A stretch of DNA of 64,000 nt from Corylus avellana (taxonomy: Eukaryota > Streptophyta > Magnoliopsida > Fagales > Betulaceae): positions 16,011,394 through 16,075,393 of the forward strand of contig NC_081544.1 in NCBI RefSeq assembly GCF_901000735.1. Reading direction: 5' to 3'. Of this stretch, positions 41,247-52,820 are shown one piece after another; positions within the stretch are counted from its first letter, which is position 1, and each line of letters begins with the position of its first letter. A model generated the notes under the pieces. It saw only the letters and a program-made list of their open reading frames with translations, had not been told where the DNA came from and searched no databases. Position numbers and translations under genes: made by a program.

Positions 41247-44200
41247 TCATTCTACAAGGGAAATACAAAGCGCAACAGCCATGCCCAGTATGAGTGAAGT
41301 TAAATGGATTGCTGTACATTTCAATGTTGAGTTGCCCTTGTTATTCATTTCTGCAAGCACTCCAACTGCAATGTATATAAATCCACCTGCAGTAAATCCC
41401 TGCACAAATAACATTTCCTTGAGATCATGGCTCCCAAAAGTAATCATTAACCAACGCATTCCTTGCCCAATGCTTCTCACCTCAATGAAAGATGACTGAC
41501 CAGGATCTTGTCCCAAGAGCAAAGCCTACAGTAACAGCAGAAAATAGATTTCTCTTTCAAACCTTTGAGATACTAATAGCAAGGGATTTTGCCATCCCTA
41601 GGAAGACAAACTTACCAGTGCAGTTCCTGCTAGTGCCACCAGTGCTGAGAGGAAGTTGAAGAAGAGAGCTTTGGAGACGCTGAAACCAGACATCACAAGA
41701 ATACCGAAATCACCAACCTGCAAAAGGGCAGAAGAACCAAATGAACCAAGCTATTAACTCCCAAGAACAAAGTATAAAATAATTATTACAACAATATAAA
41801 AATGCTGAATAGGACTCAATGGGGGACAAAAATAGGCTTTATAGTATAATAGTATGGCACATTAATCACCAAATATTGTAAATTCAGAGTAGACTTCTTT
41901 TACTTCTTTTAATTGTTGTTACACCCCCACGACGTTTAGGGGGTGGCCACAACCTCCGAGGCTCATCTGGGGTGGCTTATTCATAGTAGACTTCTTTTAC
42001 CTCTTTTAATTGTTGTTACACCACCGCGACGTTTAGGGAGTGGCCGCAGCCTCCCCCATCTCCATCGGAGGTGGCCAAGCCACCCCCAAATCCACCGGGG
42101 GTGGTCGCGCCCCGACCTTGGGGATCCACTCCGAGGTGCTCTGGGGGTGGTTGCCGGCCACCCCTGAAATTCTAGGTTTTCCCTTTAAAGAATGGTGGGG
42201 TTTTTGGTAATTTTGTTTAACTCCAATTAGAATACATATGTTGTTACCAAACTAAGGAATAAGAATAACTATTCCATTCCACTTTTCTCTATTCCTGGTA
42301 ATAACTATTCTTTTTCTTAACGGAATACTTAATCCGCGAACCAAACAAGCCCTAAATATTGTAAATTCATAGTAGACTTCTTTTAAGCGCATACAATGTT
42401 ACAGGGAGCTACAAATCTACTTCAAGCGCATACAAGACCGTATTTTCTCAACCAACATCACAAACAGGAATGCAATCATTTCTAAATTTTATAAATTGAG
42501 GAAATATGAATTCTGCCATTCAATACCCTAAATCACGAGAGAGCAGAAGAATCCACAAAGCTTGGATCTGTTTGGCCATCTCTACTGCAAAGTTAAATAT
42601 TAAACCTGCCAACCCGAGATAAGATGCAAATAACCAACGATGAGTATTTACCTATCACAAAGGACAGAAAGATTCACCTACCAGTTCGGGTTCAACAGCG
42701 ATTTCTATAGATTCACCTACAAGTGGCAATTGAAGGAACTACAAGCTCAACTTGGCTAAGAAGCTAATAATTTGATTTTTTTTTTTTTTTTTTAGTAATA
42801 TTGTATATATTAAAAGCGCAGAGGGGCACAACTTTAGTACATAAGAAGTATATAAGAGAACGCCTAGACGAAAGAGAAAATAGAGCAAGGAAATCTGAAA
42901 AGCTAATAACAAGAGGAGCTAGGTAAACAGTTGTCCAAGTAAAGAGAAAAAAAGAAATAGGACTTGAGCTCTTCTAAGGTCCTCTCAAGATTATCGAAGA
43001 TCCTATCATTTCTTTCCCTCCATATACACCACATAAAACAAAGAGGCACCATCTTCTAGACGACCGCACTCTGTGAATTACCCCCGAACCACCAGAAAGC
43101 CATTAAGTACACCACATTTATGGCATAAGCCAGGAAAGTCCAAAGCGACTCAAAATGGTGTCCCATAAGGCGCTAGCAACCTCGCCGTGGAGTAGGAGAT
43201 GATCAACGAATTCCCCATTCAATTTACAAAGGCAGCACCGATTAACCCCAATAAGCTGTATTTTCCTAAGATTATCCAGAGTTAAAAATCTTCCCTAGAG
43301 CCGCCGACCAAACAAAGATGGCCACTTTGGAGGGAGCCTTAGTCAGCCAAATACTCTTCCAAGGGCAAGAGGGATTGTCTTCGTATGCAATGATCTTATA
43401 GAAAGATCTAACATCAAAGATCCCTTTGCGAGACGGGATCCACCAAAGCTTGTGGCCAGAAGAGCTAATAATACGGGATCCACCAAAGCTTATGGCCAGA
43501 AGAGCTAATAATTTAATGAAATGATCAGTTCCCAAAATTGTTATTTCCTCCTCATTTCCAAAATTTGAGAAGCAGCAGTACAGATAGGACCCCCCTAGAT
43601 GCATTTTCCAAGGATCATGCTGTAGATAACCAATACCGTTTGAAACGAAGTCTCCATGTTGGAAATTCAAGGTCTTCACTTTACCATGGTATGTGGTAAT
43701 TCATACAAGTCTGAGTAAAAAGTATCAAAAGCAAAAGAGGTAAGCTAGTCTCGATTTCAATAAATCATTAGTACGTTTCCATCAAATGTACCTCAAATGA
43801 AATGTGAAAATTTATACCAGAAATTGCAATACCAACTCATACAGAAACAATCAAACTGCCACTCAAAGAGAACCAGTGGGCATATTAAAGGATGAAGACC
43901 TACAATCTACAGATATACTCAAAATATACATTTCAGCATCAAAAATTTGAGTCCCATACCCTCCCCCCCTCAAGTCTGAGGAGTGCATGCTACCATGCAT
44001 CACAGTGGTCAAAAGTCAAGACCAAGGATAGAACTTATGATTATGGAAACCAAGTCCCAGAATTCACCCCAAAATCTAAGCGGTGAATTCTAAAGCATGC
44101 ATCATAGAGGTAGTAAGGACCAAGTAAAGAATAGAACTTAAGTTACAGAAACTGAGTCCCAATATCATTTCATATTAGCATTCTTACGTCTTCCTTTTAT

Positions 44201-47200
44201 TTTTCAGAGCTAGAGAGGCATTTGAGCACTGGGGAGAGAGAGAGAAGTGTGGGGAAGGGTGGGACCATGATGGAAAATTAAAATTACCAATATAAACACA
44301 TGTTGCAAAGATAACATTTGCAGCATGAAAATGGTTGATGGTTACTTTGATCAGTGACATAGCAACCAGCCATATGACTACAAGGAAACAAGCATCCACG
44401 TGGGAGCCACATGGACAATACATTAACCTGAACCCCAAGCTATGTCTCAAGGCCAAGTAAATGTACCATAATTCCTCAATGTCTCATGCCAACCGCAAGT
44501 TGAGCCTTATTTATGCTCGCTTCGCCACCAGACTTAGATGGCCAGAAGAACATCAGAATCTATCCTTCCTCAATTGGCCAAGCAGGAAGTCCCATGATCA
44601 AGCCGCAACCAGTTTAGTATTTCCTTTAACAAAGACTAAATCATTGCCTAAAAGGCTCTATTATTCATCAGGCAACACAATTATATCATGAAAGGCCCAT
44701 AGTCCAAATGAATCCTGCAACAGGCACATCCAAGCCTATGACCATCTATGTGGCTAGACCAGGCAAACAGGGCCATAATCATTAACTATTCACACAGAAT
44801 TTGGCCCGCGTACATTTTCTTTGCCACCAGACTTGAGCTTCTAAGCTTCAGATCTCAACACTCCTTTATGAGCTGTAAAAAGACTCGAGTGACAAGCACA
44901 TCCAGTTAAATACCACCCAAAATAAACTTTATGTAGTCAGCCATAAGCAAGCCTGGAATAAAAGAAATTGGGCCCCATGTACCTAATCTCCTCTGCCGCC
45001 AGACTTGGCCTTCTATAGCTTGAGCATCCTTCAGATAACGATGAGCCACAAAAAAAGCTCTCGTGAAGAAAAAAGATAGCTTTCTAAACATCCAAAAAAT
45101 AAACCTCATGCTGTCAAGCAAGCCTGGGATCAACTCACTCACTGTCAGATTCAAATATGTCATACAAAACTCATGGACAGACATGCTAAAATTAAAGTGT
45201 TCAACATAGACCCGAAGCCCACTCCTTGGGGAGACGGTCGCAGTTAACTAAGGTTGGGCTTTCTCCACCTTTGTGCTCCTCACTAATCCAAGACATTGCT
45301 TGGGAGTTCCTCAGTCATAGTTAAACAAAAATGGGACCCATAGACTCTCTTACTTGTTTCTCTTTAAAACTCAAATTTCTCAATCCCAAACATAAAGCCC
45401 AAACCCAAAGTAAGCATTTAATGCCAAGAATAAGCGTTGCTCGCCAAAGCAAACCATACTGCCCATCTCTACACACTTTTCCCCTTTATTTGATGCAAAT
45501 CATGCAACCCAGGTGCTTCCTACACTACATCTATTTTCTATACATCTAGCGAGGTCATCATGATTTCTCATGCTTCCTATTAGCCTCTTCGGGTCTCTCA
45601 CCATGGACAAAACCGATTTATGTATTGGGTTAGAGGAACCCTTTATTGCTCCGATTAGAATCCCTACTTTCGCACATTTTGCAGCGCTTAGATGTCAAAC
45701 TAGCGGTATCACCAGCAAAATGCTACTTCTAACAACTTGATCTCAGTAAAAAAAACCACTCCCAACCTCCTCCATTTCCTCATCCTTCCAGTCATGGACA
45801 TCTTATAGCCATGTTGCTAACACAAACAACGCGATCATATTTTTAAGCAACAAAGGTCCTCATCCTCTCTATCTTTCCATTTTTCAAGTCCTACCACTCT
45901 AGAATCACTTCTCACAGCTAGATCTGCGCACAAAGCCACAGGTCCCTCACTCTTGTCCCCATCTTCATGTGTATGTTATAAACACGGGGAGAAATGCAAG
46001 CACAACCAGCTAAGAACAACTACAAAATGTTCCATGGATCATCTCTCTCTCGTCTCCCTCTCCATCCTGCAGTCATTACAGTCAGAACAATTCTAACATT
46101 CATAGGCTCGATCTCATCTTCTCCTAAATGCTACTCTAACATCCTCTTACGTGGATCCTATATTCTATTTCGCTCACCCAACATGAGCTCTGTAAGCCCA
46201 TATATCATGTTTTTATGTCTCCCTCTCCTAGCCTTTTTCTCTTTTGCCTTCCCCATATGCCAAACTGATGCATACTTACTTTGTGCCCTCTTGCTCTTTT
46301 GGTAGTGATTGGCAAACAGGATATTCCTTGGATCCAAAGCGACCTCATCACTACCTCAAGGCTCAGCACTGCAGACCTACAAGCAGGCACCAACAATCAC
46401 TTATCCTTTCTTTAGTCAAAACATGTCTTTTAGACACAAAGTGGCACATGTCAACCCCATCAAAATGACTTCCAATAACCTTAGCTTAGAACAATATGTT
46501 ACTATTTGTTTGAAAAACATTCTGGGTTCAACTTATAAAGACATTGGTCCCAGAAAAAGGCATATAACATTATACTCATCAAATGAATAAAAGGGAAATT
46601 TCATTCAAAATGTATATATAAAGGAGAACTTGAACCTCTTGAGGAAGCTCATGTGCAAGCAAAAACAGAGTTCTAGACCACCCGCCAACAGATCCATAAA
46701 GAAGGAAAGCACTTCCTAGAGCCATTCCATCAGTAAAATTGTGCTGTTATATTAACAAGTAAAACTGTGTTATGCGAATCCATAATTTCGTTTCATACTT
46801 GCAAAAAATTAATTAGGAAAACGCTAGAGAACAAATAGTAAGGCACACGTACAACACCATCAGAAAAGAGATTGAGATAACCAAACACAAGATTTGTTGA
46901 GGATTGAGTGGGTTCTTTCTCTTTCAAATCAGTATCCTCAGTGAAGTTATTTGCAGCAAAATCTACATCGGCTTTATCTTCTCTAGCACCAGCAACAGAG
47001 CTTCTCTGCAGGATGAAAGCATGACAGAAAAGGTTCAATATACGTTCCTATAATTCCATCAAAATAAACTAGCCAAACCCCAACTCTGGCTTCTGCACAA
47101 GATACTAAAAAGAACGTGCAGGACCTTCATATTTCCAATTTGTGAATTTTACAGATTGAATGTAGGTTTTAAGTCACACTAATGAGAATTAAGATACAGT

Positions 47201-49640
47201 AAGAATCTTCTATGCACAACAGACATGCATGGATGTTTTATCTGTGTTGTATGACACTGTGACTGGTCAGACAGCCTTTAGCATGAACCGTCATGTCTAA
47301 TCCTCACCTTGCCTGACCTCAACTCTGGGTTCAACATTCTACCATGTCCAACCAGTGGACTGGCCATAAATCAGAGCGGATCTCATCGAGCGCCCAAACT
47401 TACACATAATATACCAACTCCTCACCTTCCGAAGATGTTCATGCTGGGTCAGATCATTTTCCTTCGAAGATTTTTCTGACACTTCACCTGACACTTTTTC
47501 TTCAGATGACATCTCCAATGTCTTTCCTTCTTTTCCATCTAAAGATACTGACTGCACAATGTCATGAGAATTATTATCATCCTTCAATATCTTACTGCTC
47601 TTATGATGATGGTGGTGATGACCATGACTCCGTGCATGAGCTCCTCTGGAGTTCTCTTCAACATACCTCACCACCTTCTCTACAACAAGAAAAAGTACAA
47701 TACCAGCTGCAACAACCAATATATCACAATAAGAATTCAAGGTATTGTCACACAAATCTACAACGCCCCTGATAATAAACAGATAAGAAACAAAATCAAC
47801 AAAAAAACAAAGCAATAGGACTAGATAGAAGAGATTACAACATATAATTATATACTTCTCTTTTAAAGGTAAACACAACCCACGCACTCAACCGAGAAGA
47901 GATACAATATATAATTATATACTTCGCTTTTATAGGTAAACATTACCCACGCACTCAACAGAGATTGAACCAATGACCTAAAATGGTACATACAAGCATC
48001 GAATCATCTAATAAGACATTAAATAGCTCTTATCATTTTCTTTCTTTTCTTAGGGATATAAATTTTTCAATAGATTTTGAGAAAGCCTTTCCAGTTTTAA
48101 TTGGTATTGCCTGCGCAAAGAATGCCTCTGCAGCGGCTCACTTGGAGTTTTTTTGTGGTTCAATCAGTGGAACATGAGCTTTGCTAGAGCGACTTATGAT
48201 TGGGAGATGGATGTCTTTGCCACATTTTAGGGTGTTGTACTCAAGTGGAGTAAGTCAAGGAAGTGAATATAAGCTATGGTGGGTCTCCTCCAAAAGAGGA
48301 TTGCCTAAGGTTAGATCCTTCTATTGCTCCTTGGTTTGTAGCGAAGGCTGCTGCTTCCCATCGAAAAGTATTTTGGGGATTAAGGCCCCCTTGAGGGCAG
48401 CCTTTTTCGCTTGGTCAGTGGTTCTAGGTAAGATCCTTATCATGGATAAACCTAAGAAAGGGGCATGTCATTGTGGTGGATAGATGTTGTATGTGTAAGA
48501 AGAATGGGGATTCCGTGAACCATCTTCTTCTTCATTGTGACATGGCTTATGCCATTTGGATTGCTTTTTTCGATCGTTTTGGTTTTTCTTGGGTTATGCT
48601 TAGATGTGTAGTCGACCTGTATGCTTGTTGGTGGACTACTGGCAATGTGCAGAGTGCGACTGTGTGGAAGATGGTGCCTACATCCTTTTATGGTGTTTAT
48701 GAAAGAAAATAAATGAAAAGAGTTTTTAAGACCGTTAAGAGGACTTTGGAGAAGATTTAGTCCTCTTTCTTCAAAACTCTATATCTTCAAACAATTGCTT
48801 ATGTTTCTCATTTGTCAATTAGTTATAGTGATTTTCTTGTCTTTTTTGCTCCTTCTAGCAAGATGCTTCATCTTGTATACTTCATATTTGCTAACGATTT
48901 TGGAAATTGTTTTTTGTGTTTTGATTTGAAAAGAGTTTTTTTATGTGGTAGAAGTTGATAAGTGTGTTTGGAGGGGTCCATATTTGACAAGTATTGTCTG
49001 TAGGGTCCACTGAAGAAAATGTTTAGCAAACTTTTTAGTGTTTGGTGTTTTCAAAGAAACAAAAACTAAACATGCTTGTTTTGAAAAATCACACTTTTTT
49101 TAAGTGTGGAACCTAACTTCTTGTTTTAAAAAATAAAAAATAAATAGAGAGGTGGCCACATGGCCTGCCCATGCAACTACCTCTTACCTATATTGTCATC
49201 GTTGTTATTATCATTATTATTATTGTTGTTGTTGTAAAGCCTTTCTAGGTTGGAGCTATGAACCATAATATTTTTTTGATAAGTAGGTTGGAGCTATGAA
49301 ACATAATATTTTGACCAGTACCAATAGCAATGGAACCATGGAAAGTATGCAGAAAAAATGTCTACATTTCCTCTACACGAATTTGCTCATCAATCATCAA
49401 GACACATTTAGTCATCCATTTAAATCATGTACGTATATATCCATACACATAAACAAGTTGAAACAAGAAAGCATAGTTGACAAGGTTACTAAGAAAAGCA
49501 TCAACTATATTACTACTAACCAAGGATAGACATTCCTACAGAGAGGTCTTTCAAAGAATGCGAATGTGAAAGATCATGTCCAAGATGATCGTGATGAGCA
49601 TGATCTGCATTGTGATCATGCGAATGGGAGTGTTGGCCAC
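41247..49640 (-). CDS. IAR1: IAR1-like ZIP-family metal transporter (5' exon(s) missing)
   Basis: Seven exons in transcript order: 49521-49640, 47426-47706, 46853-47005, 46636-46743, 41616-41717, 41481-41525, 41247-41399. All have GT-AG borders and matching phases, giving about 320 residues. A His-rich luminal stretch (HSHSHDHNADHAHHDH) leads into a membrane segment (GIVLFLVVEKVVRYVEENS) and a second His run (H6) in an acidic loop. The ZIP signatures HNFTDG (46.74 kb) and HELPQE (46.64 kb) form the metal site, and GGFIYIAV...MAVALCISLVE closes the protein. In Arabidopsis IAR1 is an ER/secretory ZIP protein of about 470 residues that affects sensitivity to IAA-amino acid conjugates, probably through zinc or other metal export to the cytosol. 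The N-terminal signal peptide and first exon(s) are not found upstream, where transposons lie. The 4.9 kb intron 4 and 1.8 kb intron 1 hold LINE tails. Confidence 0.9.
41873..42386. repeat. Duplicated segment in IAR1 intron (GC-rich dispersed repeat)
   Basis: A phrase AATATTGTAAATTCAGAGTA plus GACTTCTTTTA flanks the block at 41873 and 42356. A shorter copy (CATAGTAGACTTCTTTTACC) occurs at 41980 together with a second CGACGTTTAGGG(A/G)GTGGCC. The middle (42040-42170) is GC-rich with GGGGGTGGTCGC words. Part of it (CCAAACAAGCCC) resembles the ends of plant MITEs. The class is unclear. Confidence 0.45.
42776..43498 (-). mobile_element. 5'-truncated LINE 3' end in IAR1 intron
   Basis: The T-run at 42776-42794 is a poly(A) tail on the minus strand. 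It is preceded (minus strand) by the tail sequence common to LINE ends in this window (TATATACTTCTTATGTAC-like) and by zf-RVT coding remnants (43272-43679: GHKLWWIPSRKGIFDVRSFYKI...WKSIWLTKAPSKVAIFVWSAALGKI). AGCTAATAATTT stands on both sides (42763-42774 and about 43501-43512), an imperfect target duplication. A 40-bp piece (GGGATCCACCAAAGCTT plus GTGGCCAGAAG) is doubled at the 5' end. Similar coding sequence continues to 43679, so the original insertion may have been longer. Confidence 0.65.
43680..46635. other. Remainder of IAR1 intron 4
   Basis: About 3 kb with no recognised gene or transposon domain. Words such as GCATGCATCA and GACCAAG recur near 43985-44130. Short open frames on both strands lack domains and conserved context. 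Confidence 0.5.
48030..48935 (+). pseudogene. LINE 3' end (zf-RVT region) in IAR1 intron 1
   Basis: Plus frames at 48181-48483 and 48473-48712 give YKLWWVSSKRGLPKVRSFYC, ILGIKAPLRAAFFAWSVVLGKI and CCMCKKNGDSVNHLLLHCDMAYAIW. These are the zinc-binding end of LINE ORF2, followed by CARCF-like tail sequence to about 48935. The fragment is 5'-truncated and frameshifted, in opposite orientation to the host gene. Confidence 0.7.
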
Positions 49641-50108
49641 CTGCAAAAACATAAAGAAATTAATTCATGTCAGATAATAACATAGTTAAACCTTTAACAC
49701 TTCTTTTTTTTTTTTTTTTTTTTTTCAATTGTTGACCCAAGAATCAACCTAAAAAGGAACAAGCTTTTAAACAAAGTTTAATTAAACTTTTGTAAGGTTC
49801 AAAGCTTCATATCAAACATGTTTTAGGCACCAACAAAGCAAAATTGAAAAGTCTCTAAGAACACCGCCAAAAGCAGAAATTTTCAGGAGAGACACACAGA
49901 GAGATGATGGAGCAGTTAGTTCTAAAAATGAAGCTGGACATCTCCAAAATAAAATAACGTAGAAATAAACCTAACAGCAATGAGACTCGAATTGAGAAAA
50001 GCCTAGTAAAAACCTTCAATGTACCAGTCACCTCAGAAAAAAGTAAAATATGGAGACAGTAGGATACCATTGGCAACTTCTTTTAGCTTTTAGAGAATAT
50101 TTTACATG

Positions 50109-51240
50109 AATTTTTTTTTAATAAGTAATCGAAATTCATTAAAACGCAAAAAGGCGCCCCCAAGTATATAAGAAGTATATACGAGAAACCAACAAACAAA
50201 AAAAAAAAAATCAAGAAAGTCATTTTTTTTTTTAATAAGTAATTGAAATATCATTAAAAGAGCAAAGACAACCCAGGTATTTTTGTATACAAAAGATACA
50301 CCTAACCAAAAAAAAAAAAAAAAACCAATAAAAAAAAATGGGAAACTACTTTATCCCCCTCTAGCTACCATCCTTTTTGCAATGTCCCCCAATGTTTCAA
50401 TTTTTTCAATGTCCCCCCAATCTACCATTGGGGTTGCAATGCCCCCCTTCCGCAACCCAAAATAACAAAAACGTCCTCCACAAGATAAAAACTAAAATTG
50501 AAATATTGGAGGAGGGACACTGCAAAAAGGATAGTAGTTAGAGGCGGGTTAATGTAGTTAACCCAAAAAAAGAGATTAAGAAAATCATGATAACTAGACA
50601 AACTAAAATAGTCTAAAGCAGTTGTCCAATGGTAAAGAGTAATGGAGAAAAAAGACTATAGTTCCACTATCGTCCTTTCGCAGTCTTTAAAACTTTTATC
50701 ATTTCTTTCTTTCTAGAGACACCACATTGGATAAGACAGAACCATCTTCCAACTACACTCTGAAGACTACCACACTGTCCTCTCCAACACGCGCAAAGGT
50801 CTAGCCCAACACAAACGAAAAAAGCATTCCATAAAGCACTAGCAACAGCACATGAAGTAAAAGATGATCTATAGACTCCCGACTCCACTTACACATACAA
50901 CACCAATCAACCACTATGACATGCCGCTACTTCAGGTTATCCATGGTGAGGATCTTCTCTATGGCGGCTGACCAAACAGAAAACGCCCCTCTCATGGGCA
51001 ACCATCCAATGGTATAGGACCTTGAAGGCCTTTAATTCCACCACCGTCCTCTCGCTATCTTCAAAGCTTTGATCGTTTCTTTCTCTTTTGATACATCACA
51101 TTAAGCAAGATAGAATCATCTTCCATACTGCTTCACTTTAAGGACTACCAAATTGCCCTCTCCAGCAAGTGAATGGATCTAGCACTCAACGAGGCATGAA
51201 CCATACTAACCCCAAAAAATCGAAGATGGAGTTTCATAAG
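50109..51240 (-). pseudogene. Two or three tandem LINE 3' ends, minus strand
   Basis: T-runs at 50110-50118 and 50223-50232 are each followed by AATAAGTAATYGAAAT and a CAAGTATATAAGAAGTATAT-type tail, so two LINE ends lie side by side. Coding remnants of zf-RVT appear at 50645-50990 (VASALWNAFFVCVGLDLCACW) and again at about 51000-51240 with the same order of phrases. The MITE at 50340-50564 lies inside. These pieces have no function of their own. Confidence 0.65.
50340..50564. mobile_element. MULE-type MITE nested in LINE debris
   Basis: The ends GGGAAACTACTTTATCCCCC and the complement GGGTTAACTACATTAACCC form imperfect inverted repeats. Similarity continues through TCTAGCTACCATCCTTTTTGC and its complement at 50521-50540. 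The flanks are A-rich (AAAAAAAAT and AAAAAAAGA), compatible with a 9-bp duplication but not proof. There is no coding capacity. Confidence 0.65.
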
Positions 51241-52130
51241 TCACTTGCTATAACACCCTAAAATTATTAGCAAACTAGGAGAGGAAAAATTCTTTTTTGG
51301 CTGAGCTGGGCTTAGAATAAAGTGGTATCTTAACAAGACAACACTCTCCTCTACTACGACAATAACAGGGGGAGCCTCCCAAAAAAACCAAAATCTGTCC
51401 CTTTTTCCTTCAATAGCCACCAAAGCATGAGACCAAAAGGAATCAAAGTGTGGGCTTGAGGCCTCTCTCTCTCTCTTTCTCTCCCCACTTTAAAGAGTAC
51501 TAATGCTTGGGTAATTGTAATTTTGATGATTGTTTCAAGAATTAGCAAATTTTGTAGAGAATTGGACAATTTGGAGGGGAAAACCCTGTTCCCATATATT
51601 GCATGTCACGATTTTGTCTCAATTGTGGAGTATTGATGTTAGCTTTGGTTTCAAATGGTTAAAGTGGGTACCGAAATGGGTTGTGATTCTTGGATTAAAT
51701 GTTGTCTCAAATTGTATGTCGAGTATTAATGTTAGTTTTGGATTCAAATTATTAGTGGGCACCGATGTTGTAACACCCTGGCTCAAACCATGATAATTAA
51801 ATTTGAAACTTGGAATTAATAAGTGTGGGTAGGAATATTAGAAGTGTAAAATAAGTCAATAACTAACATGGGTAAGGCCACACTTAGAAACATTTTACTG
51901 GGGAGTCCCGTTCGAACAGGCTTTTACCTGCGTTTGAACGAGATTTACCCATATTAGAACAGGATATGAATAAGGCCACGTGTTCGAGATTTAAAATCTC
52001 ATTCGAATGAGAATAGTCATGTTCCTATATTAATAGGTAAACTCCACTCACTAGATTAAAAGGTCAATAATCCTTAAGATTAATAGCTGATATAATCTTC
52101 GGAATGAGAGCAATGAAAGTACCTTTTAGA
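51241..52130. other. Repeat debris, possible LTR start at 51771
   Basis: An 88-bp sequence around AGTATTGATGTTAGCTTTGG is doubled at 51630-51770. At 51771 the phrase TGTAACACCCTGGCTC resembles the start of chromovirus-type gypsy LTRs and is followed by GTTCGAACAGG and CATTCGAATGAG words. No second LTR or coding part is visible. There is a (CT)n tract at 51461-51482. Confidence 0.35.
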
Positions 52131-52154
52131 CTTCTTTTAAACTTACCTCTAGCA

Positions 52155-52345
52155 TGGAAATCAAGGAAAACATTCATTATATCTTCTTTTAAAACACCCT
52201 AACAAGAAGAATGGCATAGAGTAACTGTTAAGGCCCACCGAGGCCTTATTATTGTTCAAAGCTTTCACAACCTCAAAAACCTCACCTTCCTCAAACACTC
52301 TCTCCAACCAGTTGGCCTCAACCTCACCAATAGAGTAAAAAAGAA
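52155..52345 (-). pseudogene. LINE reverse transcriptase fragment
   Basis: The minus frame gives IGEVEANWLERVFEEGEVFEVVKALNNNKAS. It matches the region just before the GPDGF motif of plant LINEs and the homologous part of the LINE at 57.6-62.7 kb (WLEREFEEKEVWEVIKGMDGDKAPGPDG), but with the GPDG motif altered. The copia element begins 19 bp beyond it. Confidence 0.7.
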
Positions 52346-52363
52346 AGGTCACAAATCAAGAAT

Positions 52364-52589
52364 TGTCAATCAGATACGGTCCATATATATTTAGCCATAA
52401 TTAGTCTTTCTAGTTATGGCAGGTTCTTGTATTATAGCTATAGTATATTGTAATTAATAGGTAGATTTTAGTTACCTTATTTGTTTCCCTAGATTGCTGT
52501 AATCACTGAGATACAGCCTGTAATTACCTAGATAATTTCTATATAATACTAGCAACCCTCACATTGAGAGGTATTCAGTACAATTGACA
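52364..52589 (+). repeat. 5' LTR of the copia element
   Basis: It begins TGTCAATCAG and ends GTACAATTGACA, so the termini form the inverted repeat TGTCAAT/ATTGACA. TATATAATACTAGC near 52541-52554 may hold the TATA box. The LTR is short, as in several copia lineages. Confidence 0.85.
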
Positions 52590-52602
52590 TGGTATCAGAG
52601 CC
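52590..52602 (+). promoter_or_regulatory. Primer-binding site (initiator tRNA-Met)
   Basis: TGGTATCAGAGCC directly after the LTR is the canonical plant sequence complementary to the 3' end of initiator tRNA-Met, where minus-strand DNA synthesis starts. Confidence 0.95.
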
Positions 52603-52820
52603 AAAATCATCTAAATTAGGGTTCTAAATTGTTTTTCGGAAGTTTCTGTCGAGGGTAGCGGCAGTTTCTATTGAGGGTAGGGAATTTCTTACCGGAAACT
52701 ACTCCTTTTGTGGTGATTAGTGGCTGTCGGCAGACTCTTTGGAGGTCTGTGAAGTCTGTGGTGTTTCCGGCGATTTCTGGAAGGTCGGCGTGGTGCTGTC
52801 GGCGTGGTGTTCCCGGGAAT

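Noticed and set aside
43985..46600. Several short frames within the large IAR1 intron
   Set aside because: No domains, no consistent coding pattern, both strands equally open.
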